A stretch of 64,000 nucleotides of DNA from positions 412,193-476,192 of the forward strand of contig EQ973344.1 in the NCBI GenBank assembly GCA_000158655.1, read 5' to 3'. The notes under the pieces are model-generated. The model was given only the letters and a program-made list of their open reading frames with translations, made no database searches and was not told where the DNA came from. This DNA is from [Clostridium] methylpentosum DSM 5476 (lineage in GTDB: Bacteria > Bacillota > Clostridia > Oscillospirales > Ruminococcaceae). Shown in pieces: positions 53,388 through 63,764 of this stretch. Numbering within the stretch: position 1 is the first letter of the stretch; every line of letters starts with the position of its first letter. The position numbers and the translations under genes were made by a program.

Positions 53388-53814
53388 TTGCCGTCTCCAT
53401 TTGCTCCATTTTTCTGGTGGTATATGAGAGGAAGTTTTTTCTTCTCCACAACTGAATAGCGGGCGGCCCCGGGTGAACGCGGGGAGCCGGGCGGCGGGTG
53501 CGCTGTGACTTCTCCCACGGGAGGACGAGCGACCAACACCACCGCCGCGAGTGGGGAACCTGCCAGCCCCACGGCCACGATCCGCGAGGGACAAGCTGGC
53601 CGCTTGCCGCTTGGGGCCGCCGCACAAAACAAGGGAACGCCGGGCCGCTACTCGCTGTCTTTTGACGGGCCAAACATACGGGCCCGGCGCTCCCCATTTC
53701 AAACAAGTTCGAGACAAATTGTCCCAAGGTGAGGACAGGCCAAAGGGCGGCACTTTTCGGAGTGCTGCCTTTTAGCGTTTCCCCACCAACCAAAAACGCA
53801 AAGGAGGTTTTGCC
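53388..53814. other. 430-bp GC-rich non-coding region
   Basis: No coding frame is convincing in either strand; frames present are high-arginine or high-proline shadows. Contains a palindrome copy at 53707 and several short inverted repeats. Confidence 0.45.
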
Positions 53815-54081
53815 GTGAAACTGACCGCACAAGAGCTGGAACAAATGAAAAGCGTGGACATCGGCGCGGTGAGCGCGGATGCGCTGGCTGACGTGGGCGG
53901 TATGGCCTTTGACCGCACCCTCCCCCGGGAGGAGCGGCTGGCCCGGTTCGTGAAACGGGCCGTCAATCCCTACTGCTTTAGCGTGGGCGGCGTGGGCGTG
54001 AAAATCGAATTTGCCGAGGGCGGCCCCTCCCTCCAGGAGACGCTGGCGGCCTTTCTTATCCGGCAAAAGAGCGGGCTGTGA
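53815..54081 (+). CDS. DUF6870-like protein
   Basis: 88 residues, GTG start behind AAAGGAGG. KLTAQELEQMKSVDIGAVS, DRTLPREERLARFVKRAVN and NPYCFSVGGVGVKIEFAEGG, LQETLAAFLIRQ. Matches the small DUF6870 family of conjugative elements. Followed by the last palindrome copy at 54104. Confidence 0.75.
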   Translation: MKLTAQELEQMKSVDIGAVSADALADVGGMAFDRTLPREERLARFVKRAVNPYCFSVGGVGVKIEFAEGGPSLQETLAAFLIRQKSGL

Positions 54082-54137
54082 CTGCTGTTGCGGCCCGTTC
54101 CTACTTCGAGACAAAATGTCCCGAGGCATCGACATCC

Positions 54138-54166
54138 TTGTTGATACCCCCGGGCAGAGGTATAAT
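54138..54166 (+). promoter_or_regulatory. Promoter for the inner-element recombinase
   Basis: TTGTTG at 54138-54143 and TATAAT at 54161-54166 with a 17-base spacer, 32 bases before the ATG. Confidence 0.6.
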
Positions 54167-54197
54167 ATAAGTGTAATGTGATAGGGAAGGAGGAACA

Positions 54198-55883
54198 ATG
54201 GCACGAACAAAAAACAGAGGGTATCAGCAAACTTTGACCCCTACCTATACGGCCCGGCTCTGGAAAATGGGCGGCTACATCCGGCTTTCCCGAGAGGATT
54301 TACAGAAAATCAACCGGGGGCTTGACGATAGCAACAGCGTGAAAAACCAGCGCGACATTCTCAATGATTTTCACTTCAACCATGCGGAAGAATTTGAAAG
54401 CTACACCGAGTATGTGGATGACGGCCACACGGGAACCGATACGGAGCGCGAAAGTTTCCAGCGACTTTTAGGGGATGTGATGAGCGGGAAAATCAACTGC
54501 GTTGTGGTGAAAGACCTTTCCCGTTTCGCCCGGAATTATAGCGATGCTGGAAGTCTGATTGATAACCTTTTTGTGCAGATGGGCGTCCGCTTTATCAGCT
54601 TGGCCGAGGGCGTGGATAGCTACCTAAACCCGGACAGCGTGAACAGCATCATCGTTCCGATAACAAACGTGATGAATGACCAGTATTGTTATCAGACCTC
54701 AAAGAAAATCCGGCAGGTTTTTGATTATAAGCGGCGCAACGGCCAGTACATAGGCTCTTTTGCTCCCTACGGCTACATAAAAGACCCCAAAGACAAGCAC
54801 CAGCTAATCGTTGACCCGGAGGCCGCTGAAACCGTCAAAAAGATATACGAGATGTGCCTGCAAGGTACGGCCAAACTTCAAATTGTGATGTATCTGAACG
54901 ACCACGGCATACCCAGCCCCACGGCATACAGAAAGCTAAAGGGCCTGCCCTACTCCCCGGCTATATCGGACGCTCCCATGTGGGGGAACAAGATTATAAC
55001 GGATATTCTCAGAAATCCTATTTACACTGGGGATTTGGTGCAGGGCCGCCGCCGGGTGAAAAGCTACAAGGTACACCAGATTGAGGCTGTGCCGGAGGAT
55101 GAATGGGTGCGCGTCCCCGATACCCACGAGGCCATCATCACCCACGAAACCTTTGACCGGGTGCAGGAACTTCTGAAACGTGACACCCGGACGGCCCCTA
55201 AAAAGCGGGAGCTCCATTTATTCAGCGGCTTTCTGAGGTGCGCTGACTGCGGCAAAGCCGTGACCCGGAGCCAGAGCGGGAAGAATGTATATTATTCCTG
55301 CTCCACTTACAAGAAACGCTCCCGGACAGCCTGCTCCATGCACTCTATCAAACACAACCGTTTAGAGGCCGCCGTTCTGTTCGCTATCCAGTATCAAGTG
55401 AGTACCGCCGTTTCCTATTCGGAAATAGTAGCCCGTATCAATGCGGCCCCGCTGAAAAAAAGTCAATCCCACCGCCTTAACGACCAGATAGCCGCAAAGG
55501 AAAAGGAATTGACGAAAATCACCCGCTACAAACAGTCACTGTATCAAGACTGGAAAGACGGAGAAATCTCCCAGCAGGAATACCGGGAAATGAAAGCCGA
55601 TTATGAGCGGCAGGCCGCCGGGCTCTCGGATTTGCTGGCCCGGCTGACGGCTGAACGGAAACAGCTTTCAAACGGCGTTGACCAGCAGCATCCCGCGCTG
55701 GTAGCCTTTGCGAAATATCAGAACATCGAAAAGCTGACCCGCGAAATCCTGATTGAATTGGTAGACCATATCAAGGTTTACGAAAACGGCAATATCAGTG
55801 TTCACTTTAAGTTTGCGGATGAGTTCCGCCGGATTGCCGAGTACATTGAAATCAACACCACTGACACCGCCGAGGCGGGCTGA
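54198..55883 (+). CDS. Large serine recombinase of the inner element
   Basis: 561 residues behind GGGAAGGAGG. Catalytic domain: WKMGGYIRLSREDLQKIN (serine near residue 34), SVKNQRDILNDF, VVVKDLSRFARNYSDAG. Then a recombinase domain (RQVFDYKRRNGQYIGSFAPY), a zinc-ribbon (LRCADCGKAVTRSQSGK, YYSCSTYKKRSRTACS) and a coiled coil. Catalyses excision and integration of the inner element. Its end is 29 bases before the probable right end at 55912. Confidence 0.94.
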   Translation: MARTKNRGYQQTLTPTYTARLWKMGGYIRLSREDLQKINRGLDDSNSVKNQRDILNDFHFNHAEEFESYTEYVDDGHTGTDTERESFQRLLGDVMSGKINCVVVKDLSRFARNYSDAGSLIDNLFVQMGVRFISLAEGVDSYLNPDSVNSIIVPITNVMNDQYCYQTSKKIRQVFDYKRRNGQYIGSFAPYGYIKDPKDKHQLIVDPEAAETVKKIYEMCLQGTAKLQIVMYLNDHGIPSPTAYRKLKGLPYSPAISDAPMWGNKIITDILRNPIYTGDLVQGRRRVKSYKVHQIEAVPEDEWVRVPDTHEAIITHETFDRVQELLKRDTRTAPKKRELHLFSGFLRCADCGKAVTRSQSGKNVYYSCSTYKKRSRTACSMHSIKHNRLEAAVLFAIQYQVSTAVSYSEIVARINAAPLKKSQSHRLNDQIAAKEKELTKITRYKQSLYQDWKDGEISQQEYREMKADYERQAAGLSDLLARLTAERKQLSNGVDQQHPALVAFAKYQNIEKLTREILIELVDHIKVYENGNISVHFKFADEFRRIAEYIEINTTDTAEAG

Positions 55884-55911
55884 CCCCCGCCAAAGCACAA
55901 AATCCTTTTGG

Positions 55912-55933
55912 CAGTGTGTTTTCCTAATAAAAC
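55912..55933 (-). repeat. Probable right end of the inner element
   Basis: On the minus strand reads GTTTTATTAGGAA, 4 bases, CACTG; compare 32459-32476. Confidence 0.45.
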
Positions 55934-55993
55934 GCAATCTTATGCTTGCTGAGAAACTTTTCTTCTATCAAACAACGAAAGGACGGGAACGGA

Positions 55994-57908
<1,915 letters not shown>

Positions 57909-57943
57909 CTTTTGACTATGCCGCTCTGCAACAAGATTAAATT

Positions 57944-57990
57944 ACTTCCTTATGGGTGTGTGCCTTTTTCGCGTCTCCTTTCTTTATATC
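57944..57990 (-). repeat. Right terminal inverted repeat of the outer element
   Basis: On the minus strand ATAAAGAAAGGAGAC (57987-57973), 19 bases, ATAAGGAAGT (57953-57944), the mirror of 27150-27194, with GA at 57990-57989. Confidence 0.75.
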
Positions 57991-58169
57991 AATTTGACAA
58001 TGGCTTTTTTATTGTTAAAGACAAAAACTGAATTATATTTGATAGCAATTTCCTCTTTATTCTATAACTCCAAATTTCTATTACATATCAATTGTTAAAA
58101 ATATATCTCCAACCTTTCTATCAGAAAAGCTGGAGATGTTTAATGTTTAAGCCAAAAGTTTACAATAAA
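57991..58169. other. Chromosomal flank right of the element
   Basis: AT-rich, non-coding. Holds an imperfect terminator-like hairpin at 58104-58137 (ATCTCCA/TGGAGAT arms, T-run on the minus strand) for the glycosidase gene. Confidence 0.5.
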
Positions 58170-61100
58170 TTATTTTTTCTTACGGATGAGTAACAATGCC
58201 GCACTGGCCAATGTGATAGCTACTAAGCCTGTGATTGGAGAAAAGTCACCTGTTTTTACTGCATTTGTTTTGATTATTATGGATTCTTGTCCGGTCTGAG
58301 TAACATTATTTTCTGTAGTTGGTGCTGTTCCATCTACTGCTACTAATCTGTCCATCGCGGCTTGTACGTTTGTCACTGCTGTATCCACTTCGTCCTGGGT
58401 TGCGTTTTCATTCACCATTACCGCGTTTGCATCTGCTACTGCTGCTGCCAGTGCTGCGTAACTTTCGATTGTGTATTCATTTGCGTCTTTACTATTAGCT
58501 TCCGCAATGACTTTTTCCAGGATAGATTTGTCCGCTTTAAACCGCAAATTTAGCATTGCATTCAACAAGTTGGTTTCTGCTGATCCAATTTCGTTTGCCA
58601 TCGCGTTTTCTTTATCCGCAAGGATTGCCTGGGCTGCTGCCAATACTTCTTGGAATTTTTTCTGACCTGCTTCTATATAGTCGTTCATATCATAGCCTTC
58701 TGCCAATTCTACCAGACATTCTAAGAAAGCGATATCTCCTTTCACGAAGCCCAACTTGTGGATTTCGTTTAACAATGTCATCCAGACTTGGTCCACTTCT
58801 TCTTGGGTTGCCGCTGCGTTATTAGCTACTGCTTTTGCATTTTCCAGCGCTGCGTCAAAGGATTTCTGAACGCTTTCAATCGCATTGTCATATTCCCCGC
58901 TTGCTTTGGTTTGTTCTGCGTATGCAATCACAGAATTTAAAATACCTTTATCTGTTTGCATTTTAGATACTGGAACTTTTGTATAAGTGATCAAGCTAGT
59001 GTTTCCTACCATTCCATAGTTATCTGAAGTTACTGGAACCAACCAACCACGATATCCATTTTCTATAAGACGATTCCTTAGGCTACTGGTCACTCTCACT
59101 TCAATATTATTTTCTCCAGCAACTACAAATTCACTGATATCCACAGTGGTATTGTCCATATTAATGGGGACCTGGTTACCGTTGATAAACAATGCTACCG
59201 TACCACCTGATACGGAATCTGCCTGGAATACAAGGCCGCTTTGTTCTGACACCCAGTCTTCTGGCAAAGTAAAGGTATTGCGGTAGGTTCCTACACCAGA
59301 TACATATGGACCTACAGCTTCAATGTCTTTCCAAGGAATCAGGTCTGTTTGCCCCACATGAATCGATTCTTTTTTGGTTGTATAAGTTGCTTCGGTGGTG
59401 GTGTAGCCCAATCCCCTGTCCTCTGTACGGGTTATTTTTTCTCCTGGCTTCCAGTCTTCTATCGTTAAATCCCAATTGCCAAGAGTAATATTCTCTGGAG
59501 CCTGTACTTCAACTTGATAGGTGGTTCCATCACTATAGGAAAGTGTTGTGATTCCACTTTGTGTTACATATATGCTGGAATCTGTAACCTGGTATACATT
59601 CTCAGAAGCTCCAACAACAGTTGGCTGGGATTCATCCGCACCATTTGGATCCAACACAAATACCATGATATCTCCAGGCCCAAGGTCTACATTAAGGATC
59701 GTCCTGCCGTCTTCGTAAGCATACACGCCAGTTTCTGTTACTTCACCCGTCCAGGTATCCAAGACATAAGGCTTGTAAATACCATCTACAGAAACCTTGC
59801 CTTGATAATTTTCCGCATCAGTGTACATATAGTTGTATAAATAGAGATAGGTTGCATCGTCATCTTTCCGCAAAACAGAAAGTAGATTTTGTTGATCATT
59901 TTCTGCATATTCCGCACGTGGATGGACACCTAGGCCAATTAAAGCGTCATATGCTTGTTCCTGTGTCTGTACGCTTGCAACATTATCTAACGCCCTCATT
60001 TGAGCCATGGTTCGTTTTAACTGTTCATCTTTTCCATCATTATATCCTGTTGTAATTGCAGCGCTTTCATTGTATTTTGTAATATCTGGATGGACATCTT
60101 CCTCTGTTGGACCATCTACCAATACAACAGCTAGACCAGATTCCGCCCATTTCAATAAGGTTTGTGCGCTTTCATAAGGCATTTCCTCTTCGAATACAAT
60201 TAAAGCTTGATAAGCTGCGCTATCTGCCTGAACTACACCATTGCTATAGGTAATGTCTTGATCTTGTAACAGGTTTGGGGAGAAATAATCGTAAGTATAT
60301 CCAGCGTCTTGTAAGGTAGTATCTTTCCAGTAGATTCCTTTGTGTTGGCGTAAATGGTTGGTATCATAACTATCAGTAGCATTCCAATAGGAACAATCCA
60401 TCATATATTCATTACGTAAAATGCCTAAATCCATTTGAATAGACCCTTGACGTAATACTTTTTGCGTTCTCGCTACATGAGCGTTAAACTCTGGGTAATC
60501 AATAGAATTTGGTTGACGTCTGTTAAAACGCTCTGAAAAAACAGCCCCCATCCCTTCATATCCAGGCCATTTTACATTTTGTTCTGGACCATATTCGGAA
60601 GAATAGCCATGCACTACAGTTCTCTGAACACCTGCTGCAAATTGGGTATAGAAGATTTGCCTAAAATAATCGTTATTATATAAGTAGTTTCCACTGAAAA
60701 TAGCGCCAGTTTCAGAAGAATATAATTTGTCATATAAATGCGCTCCACCAGCTTGTCCACGGAAACGGTCAAGTTCACAGAAAAACTCCAAGGACTCTGT
60801 TTCCACATAGTCAACCGATTTAATCGGCTGGGATAATTCAAACAACTGACCATAAGAAGTTTCCGCACGCAAAGTCATACCAAAGGTATGGAGCCATTCA
60901 CGAATAGGTTCGAGGCAGTTTTCCATATACAGTTCTGTGTTTGTTTGATAAGTATCTCTACGAATTTTTTCTGTAAGACCGTTATCCCTATTTTCGCTGT
61001 CTACTTCGTATTTATATTCTGGAATAGGTGTTCTATTTGCAATAATTAATGGCAAATATTTTGTTAAATCATAACCGCGGCGCTTTTCAAATTCCCGTAA

Positions 61101-62054
61101 ATAGTCCTCACTCCAAAGCTGCCCTGCGGTATCTTGTCCTTTTGTACGGAGTTCTAAAGAGTCCATATAAAGAGAAACGTCGCCATTCTTTTTTATTTGT
61201 TCCCTTAAATCTTCTGTCAGGACATTCTCTTCCCAATAATCAATCAATGCGTTCGCGCCGTCTTTTGTTAAGTAATTGATCGTGTAGGATTTACCAATAG
61301 AAGGTTTGTAGTTTTCGGCTGTACCATACTGCCAAAACACAAAAACAGTATAGTTTCCATCAGCTGGAGCAGTATAATCAATATTCCAAATTCCGTTTTC
61401 ATCTTGAATTGCAAGGTTGGTGATATCTGTCAGGGAATCTTCATTTAATAGGGAGGCTCCATCGTCTGCCGTCCCTTCTGACTTTGCAACAATCACGTTT
61501 TCCAAACGCATCTTTGTCGCGCCTTCTGGAAGTTTTACTTTTGGCAATTCGCCAAAATAATGTTCTCCTCCTGCTAAATCAATTGTTTTGTAGCCCAATT
61601 CCTGTGAAGCCGTCTGGTCGTCAGGTGTAATATTGACTAAATTAGCGGTTGCCCAATTGGTTCCACTGGTAAAGCTGACACCCATTCCCAACTTTGTACA
61701 TTCTTCTACAATTAAATGGGAATCATGAATCCATTCCTCGGAACCCCAAGCATAAGTAGCGTCATCCAAATAAACCGATTCATCCAATGTGACAAATTCC
61801 AACGCGCCAAAACCAGAATCATATAATTCATGGATGGATTCAATTAAGGTTTGGTCTGTGTGGGAACCTTCTGCCAGCCACCATCTTGCCTCTGGCTTGT
61901 AGTCCATTTCCACATTTTTAAAACGGCTGCTGATTGTTTGCGCAAAATCCTGTGGCTGTTTTGACTGCGCCCCAACGGACAATATAGTTCCAGCAGCCAA
62001 GGCCAAACAAACGACTGATGTAAGCAATTTACTTAACACTTTTTGCTTTTTCAT
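58170..62054 (-). CDS. Secreted, wall-anchored GH106-like glycosidase
   Basis: 1294 residues. Signal peptide at 1-29 (LLTSVVCLALAAGTILSVGA). Residues about 45-800 resemble GH106 (alpha-L-rhamnosidase-like): KPEARWWLAEGSHTDQTLIE, LYDSGFGALEFVTLDESVYL, EECTKLGMGVSFTSGTNWA. A beta-sandwich follows (GTYRNTFTLPEDWVSEQSGL), then helical FIVAR-type repeats (NAAATQEEVDQVW, VNENATQDEVDTAVTN) and a sorting signal: NAVKTGDFSPITG, hydrophobic stretch, RKKK. Would remove rhamnose-type residues from plant or microbial glycans at the cell surface. Divergent from the AraC gene, its probable regulator. Substrate inferred from family. Confidence 0.85.
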   Translation of the reverse strand: MKKQKVLSKLLTSVVCLALAAGTILSVGAQSKQPQDFAQTISSRFKNVEMDYKPEARWWLAEGSHTDQTLIESIHELYDSGFGALEFVTLDESVYLDDATYAWGSEEWIHDSHLIVEECTKLGMGVSFTSGTNWATANLVNITPDDQTASQELGYKTIDLAGGEHYFGELPKVKLPEGATKMRLENVIVAKSEGTADDGASLLNEDSLTDITNLAIQDENGIWNIDYTAPADGNYTVFVFWQYGTAENYKPSIGKSYTINYLTKDGANALIDYWEENVLTEDLREQIKKNGDVSLYMDSLELRTKGQDTAGQLWSEDYLREFEKRRGYDLTKYLPLIIANRTPIPEYKYEVDSENRDNGLTEKIRRDTYQTNTELYMENCLEPIREWLHTFGMTLRAETSYGQLFELSQPIKSVDYVETESLEFFCELDRFRGQAGGAHLYDKLYSSETGAIFSGNYLYNNDYFRQIFYTQFAAGVQRTVVHGYSSEYGPEQNVKWPGYEGMGAVFSERFNRRQPNSIDYPEFNAHVARTQKVLRQGSIQMDLGILRNEYMMDCSYWNATDSYDTNHLRQHKGIYWKDTTLQDAGYTYDYFSPNLLQDQDITYSNGVVQADSAAYQALIVFEEEMPYESAQTLLKWAESGLAVVLVDGPTEEDVHPDITKYNESAAITTGYNDGKDEQLKRTMAQMRALDNVASVQTQEQAYDALIGLGVHPRAEYAENDQQNLLSVLRKDDDATYLYLYNYMYTDAENYQGKVSVDGIYKPYVLDTWTGEVTETGVYAYEDGRTILNVDLGPGDIMVFVLDPNGADESQPTVVGASENVYQVTDSSIYVTQSGITTLSYSDGTTYQVEVQAPENITLGNWDLTIEDWKPGEKITRTEDRGLGYTTTEATYTTKKESIHVGQTDLIPWKDIEAVGPYVSGVGTYRNTFTLPEDWVSEQSGLVFQADSVSGGTVALFINGNQVPINMDNTTVDISEFVVAGENNIEVRVTSSLRNRLIENGYRGWLVPVTSDNYGMVGNTSLITYTKVPVSKMQTDKGILNSVIAYAEQTKASGEYDNAIESVQKSFDAALENAKAVANNAAATQEEVDQVWMTLLNEIHKLGFVKGDIAFLECLVELAEGYDMNDYIEAGQKKFQEVLAAAQAILADKENAMANEIGSAETNLLNAMLNLRFKADKSILEKVIAEANSKDANEYTIESYAALAAAVADANAVMVNENATQDEVDTAVTNVQAAMDRLVAVDGTAPTTENNVTQTGQESIIIKTNAVKTGDFSPITGLVAITLASAALLLIRKKK

Positions 62055-62072
62055 GATAATTCCTCTCTTTCT

Positions 62073-62120
62073 TTGATCAATTGATCAATATTTTACTAAA
62101 TTATATCATATTTTAGTAAA
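62073..62120. promoter_or_regulatory. Inverted repeats between glycosidase and regulator
   Basis: TTGATCAATTGATCAA (62073-62088), a perfect palindrome, and TTTACTAAA/TTTAGTAAA with a 10-11 base gap (62092-62119). Candidate operators in the divergent promoter region. Confidence 0.5.
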
Positions 62121-62288
62121 TATGGTATGATTATAATTGTCTAAAACAGGTGTTTTTTATGTGAAATGATGTGCAACAGATCGAAATGGTTTTCTATAGA
62201 CACTAAAAAACAAAAACTATCCCCAACTATTTGATATTGACAAAAAAGATTTACTTATGTTATCTTGAATAAAGGGGGGAAATAGAAT

Positions 62289-63347
62289 ATGGGAGAATCA
62301 AATTATCAAGATTTTAACAATATAATCAAAAAAATTTATCAGTCGCCAACCTTTGCACAGGACTTTTGGAAGAAATTTTTTAATGATACGGATGCTGTAG
62401 CATATATGGAGTTTATTCGCAAACAAACAGATTCCACAAAACAGTATCCGCCGCTTGAATTCAAAGAAAATATGTTCTTTGACGACCAAGAAGAGATCAC
62501 CGTCTGTATTGATGAGCAGATAGAAAAACGGCAAAAAAAACAGAAAATAAAATTTGAACACTATCATTCTTTTTTTGAGTTAGCTTATGTATTCTCTGGA
62601 AGTTTCTATACTACGGTTGGAGGCAAAAAGTATCTGCTTCCAACTGGTTCTATTCTAATGTTTAACACAAAAGCAAGCCATTATATTGAAGCGGAGGAGA
62701 AAGGCGGTATTCTAATTAATATATTGGTTAGAAAGTCTACCTTCACAAATTCCATGTTAAATATGATCCAGAAAAACGATTTATTTTTTAGTTTTTTCCT
62801 CCACTCTTTATACGATGTTAAGAGCGAACCTGTCACATTCCGATTTATCGCTGAAAAGGGCAGTATAGCAGAAGAATTTATTTATCGTATTGTAAGGGAA
62901 TATTACCATAAATCAGCTTATAACCAATCCATGATGAGTTATCTATTTTGTTGTTTATTAACCGAACTAACCCGGCAATATCAGGAAAAAGCGTCTAAAC
63001 CAATTTTAAAAGATAAAAAGGAAAGTCTAGATATTTCTCAAATAATTGCATACATGAGTGAAAACTGCAATTCTATCACTTTGGCGCAAGTAGCGGAACA
63101 CTTTCATTACAGTATTGCTCATATCTCTAAGGCAATCCATCGTGCTTCGGGTAAAACATTCACTGAACTGCTAAATTCATTTAAAATGAAAAAAGCAACG
63201 CATTACCTGAAACACTCTGATTTTTTCATAAAAAAATCGCACTCTTATTGGGCTATTCAGAACGCTCTACGTTTGATAAAACATTTAAAAAATACCATGG
63301 AAAAACACCTACCCAATACAGAAAATCAGCTAATTGATTCAATGTAG
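62289..63347 (+). CDS. AraC family regulator with a homopolymer frameshift in the DNA-binding domain
   Basis: 352 residues as read. N-terminal cupin-like sensor (HYHSFFELAYVFSGSFYTTV, SILMFNTKASHYIEAEEKGG) and the first HTH (AQVAEHFHYSIAHISKAIHR). The second HTH should read KIALLLGYSERSTFDKTFKK, YHGKTPTQYRKSAN; it does, but in another frame from the run of seven A residues at 63230-63237 to a stop at 63337. The annotated frame instead ends with an unrelated tail. One missing A (true mutation, sequencing error or programmed slippage) explains it. Likely controls the divergent glycosidase gene. Confidence 0.85.
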   Translation: MGESNYQDFNNIIKKIYQSPTFAQDFWKKFFNDTDAVAYMEFIRKQTDSTKQYPPLEFKENMFFDDQEEITVCIDEQIEKRQKKQKIKFEHYHSFFELAYVFSGSFYTTVGGKKYLLPTGSILMFNTKASHYIEAEEKGGILINILVRKSTFTNSMLNMIQKNDLFFSFFLHSLYDVKSEPVTFRFIAEKGSIAEEFIYRIVREYYHKSAYNQSMMSYLFCCLLTELTRQYQEKASKPILKDKKESLDISQIIAYMSENCNSITLAQVAEHFHYSIAHISKAIHRASGKTFTELLNSFKMKKATHYLKHSDFFIKKSHSYWAIQNALRLIKHLKNTMEKHLPNTENQLIDSM

Positions 63348-63764
63348 CTGCAACCGGGATGCAATGTGACCTAGCAGTATAGAGATCTATGTAAAAGCTT
63401 CATCTTTATGGATAATACCCTGCACGATCGGGAAATAAATACGAAACACGTTCCAACTTGTTAAAACAGGGGCTTCACATCTCAAAAGGTCGCTTTGGGT
63501 ATCACATAGATCCAATACGAAGACAGATAGTCGTATCTTGTTTGTTCCCTAAATTTGTTCAACAATGAAATTGTGTAATGGCAGCTCAGTGATTCTTTTG
63601 ACAATCTGTTCGCCATCCAATCTGTCAAAAGACTCCTTGAAAAAGCAAAGTGTGCTGGTTGCCCATCCGTTTGCACAGCGATCAGGGCAATCAGAACACA
63701 TCCGCAGTCTACCAAGCTTTGCAGTTGACAGACCGCAAATTTTTAGAAAAAAGGTGTCCTTTTT
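63348..63764. other. Intergenic, no gene seen
   Basis: About 410 bases. Short frames on both strands lack ribosome binding sites and recognisable sequence. Confidence 0.4.

Larger units (their letters stand above)
33181..54126. repeat. Fifteen-copy dispersed palindrome of the inner element
   Basis: About 23 bp, consensus CTTYGRGACA, 3 bases, TGTCCCRARG. Copies start at 33181, 34181, 35550, 37922, 39115, 39937, 41246, 44001, 45878, 48300, 49270, 50771, 52850 (variant centre), 53707 and 54104, each 23 bases long. None occurs elsewhere in the window. Most are within a few tens of bases of a stop codon; 37922 directly follows one. Copies at 33181, 39937, 41246, 44001 and 45878 lie inside coding sequence and encode GQNVPK- or RDILSQ-type peptides at protein ends or linkers. 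The TGTCCC half is invariant in 14 copies while the other half varies. Confidence 0.9.

Noticed and set aside
52794..53753. 319-residue open frame on the minus strand opposite the sigma-like gene
   Set aside because: Shadow of a GC-rich coding region and GC-rich gap: no ribosome binding site, no recognisable domain, and the plus-strand gene has clear sigma region 4 sequence.
33181..54126. The 23-bp palindromes as simple intrinsic terminators
   Set aside because: Only the copy at 34181 has a short T-run; several are inside genes, and the GAGACA variants weaken the stem.
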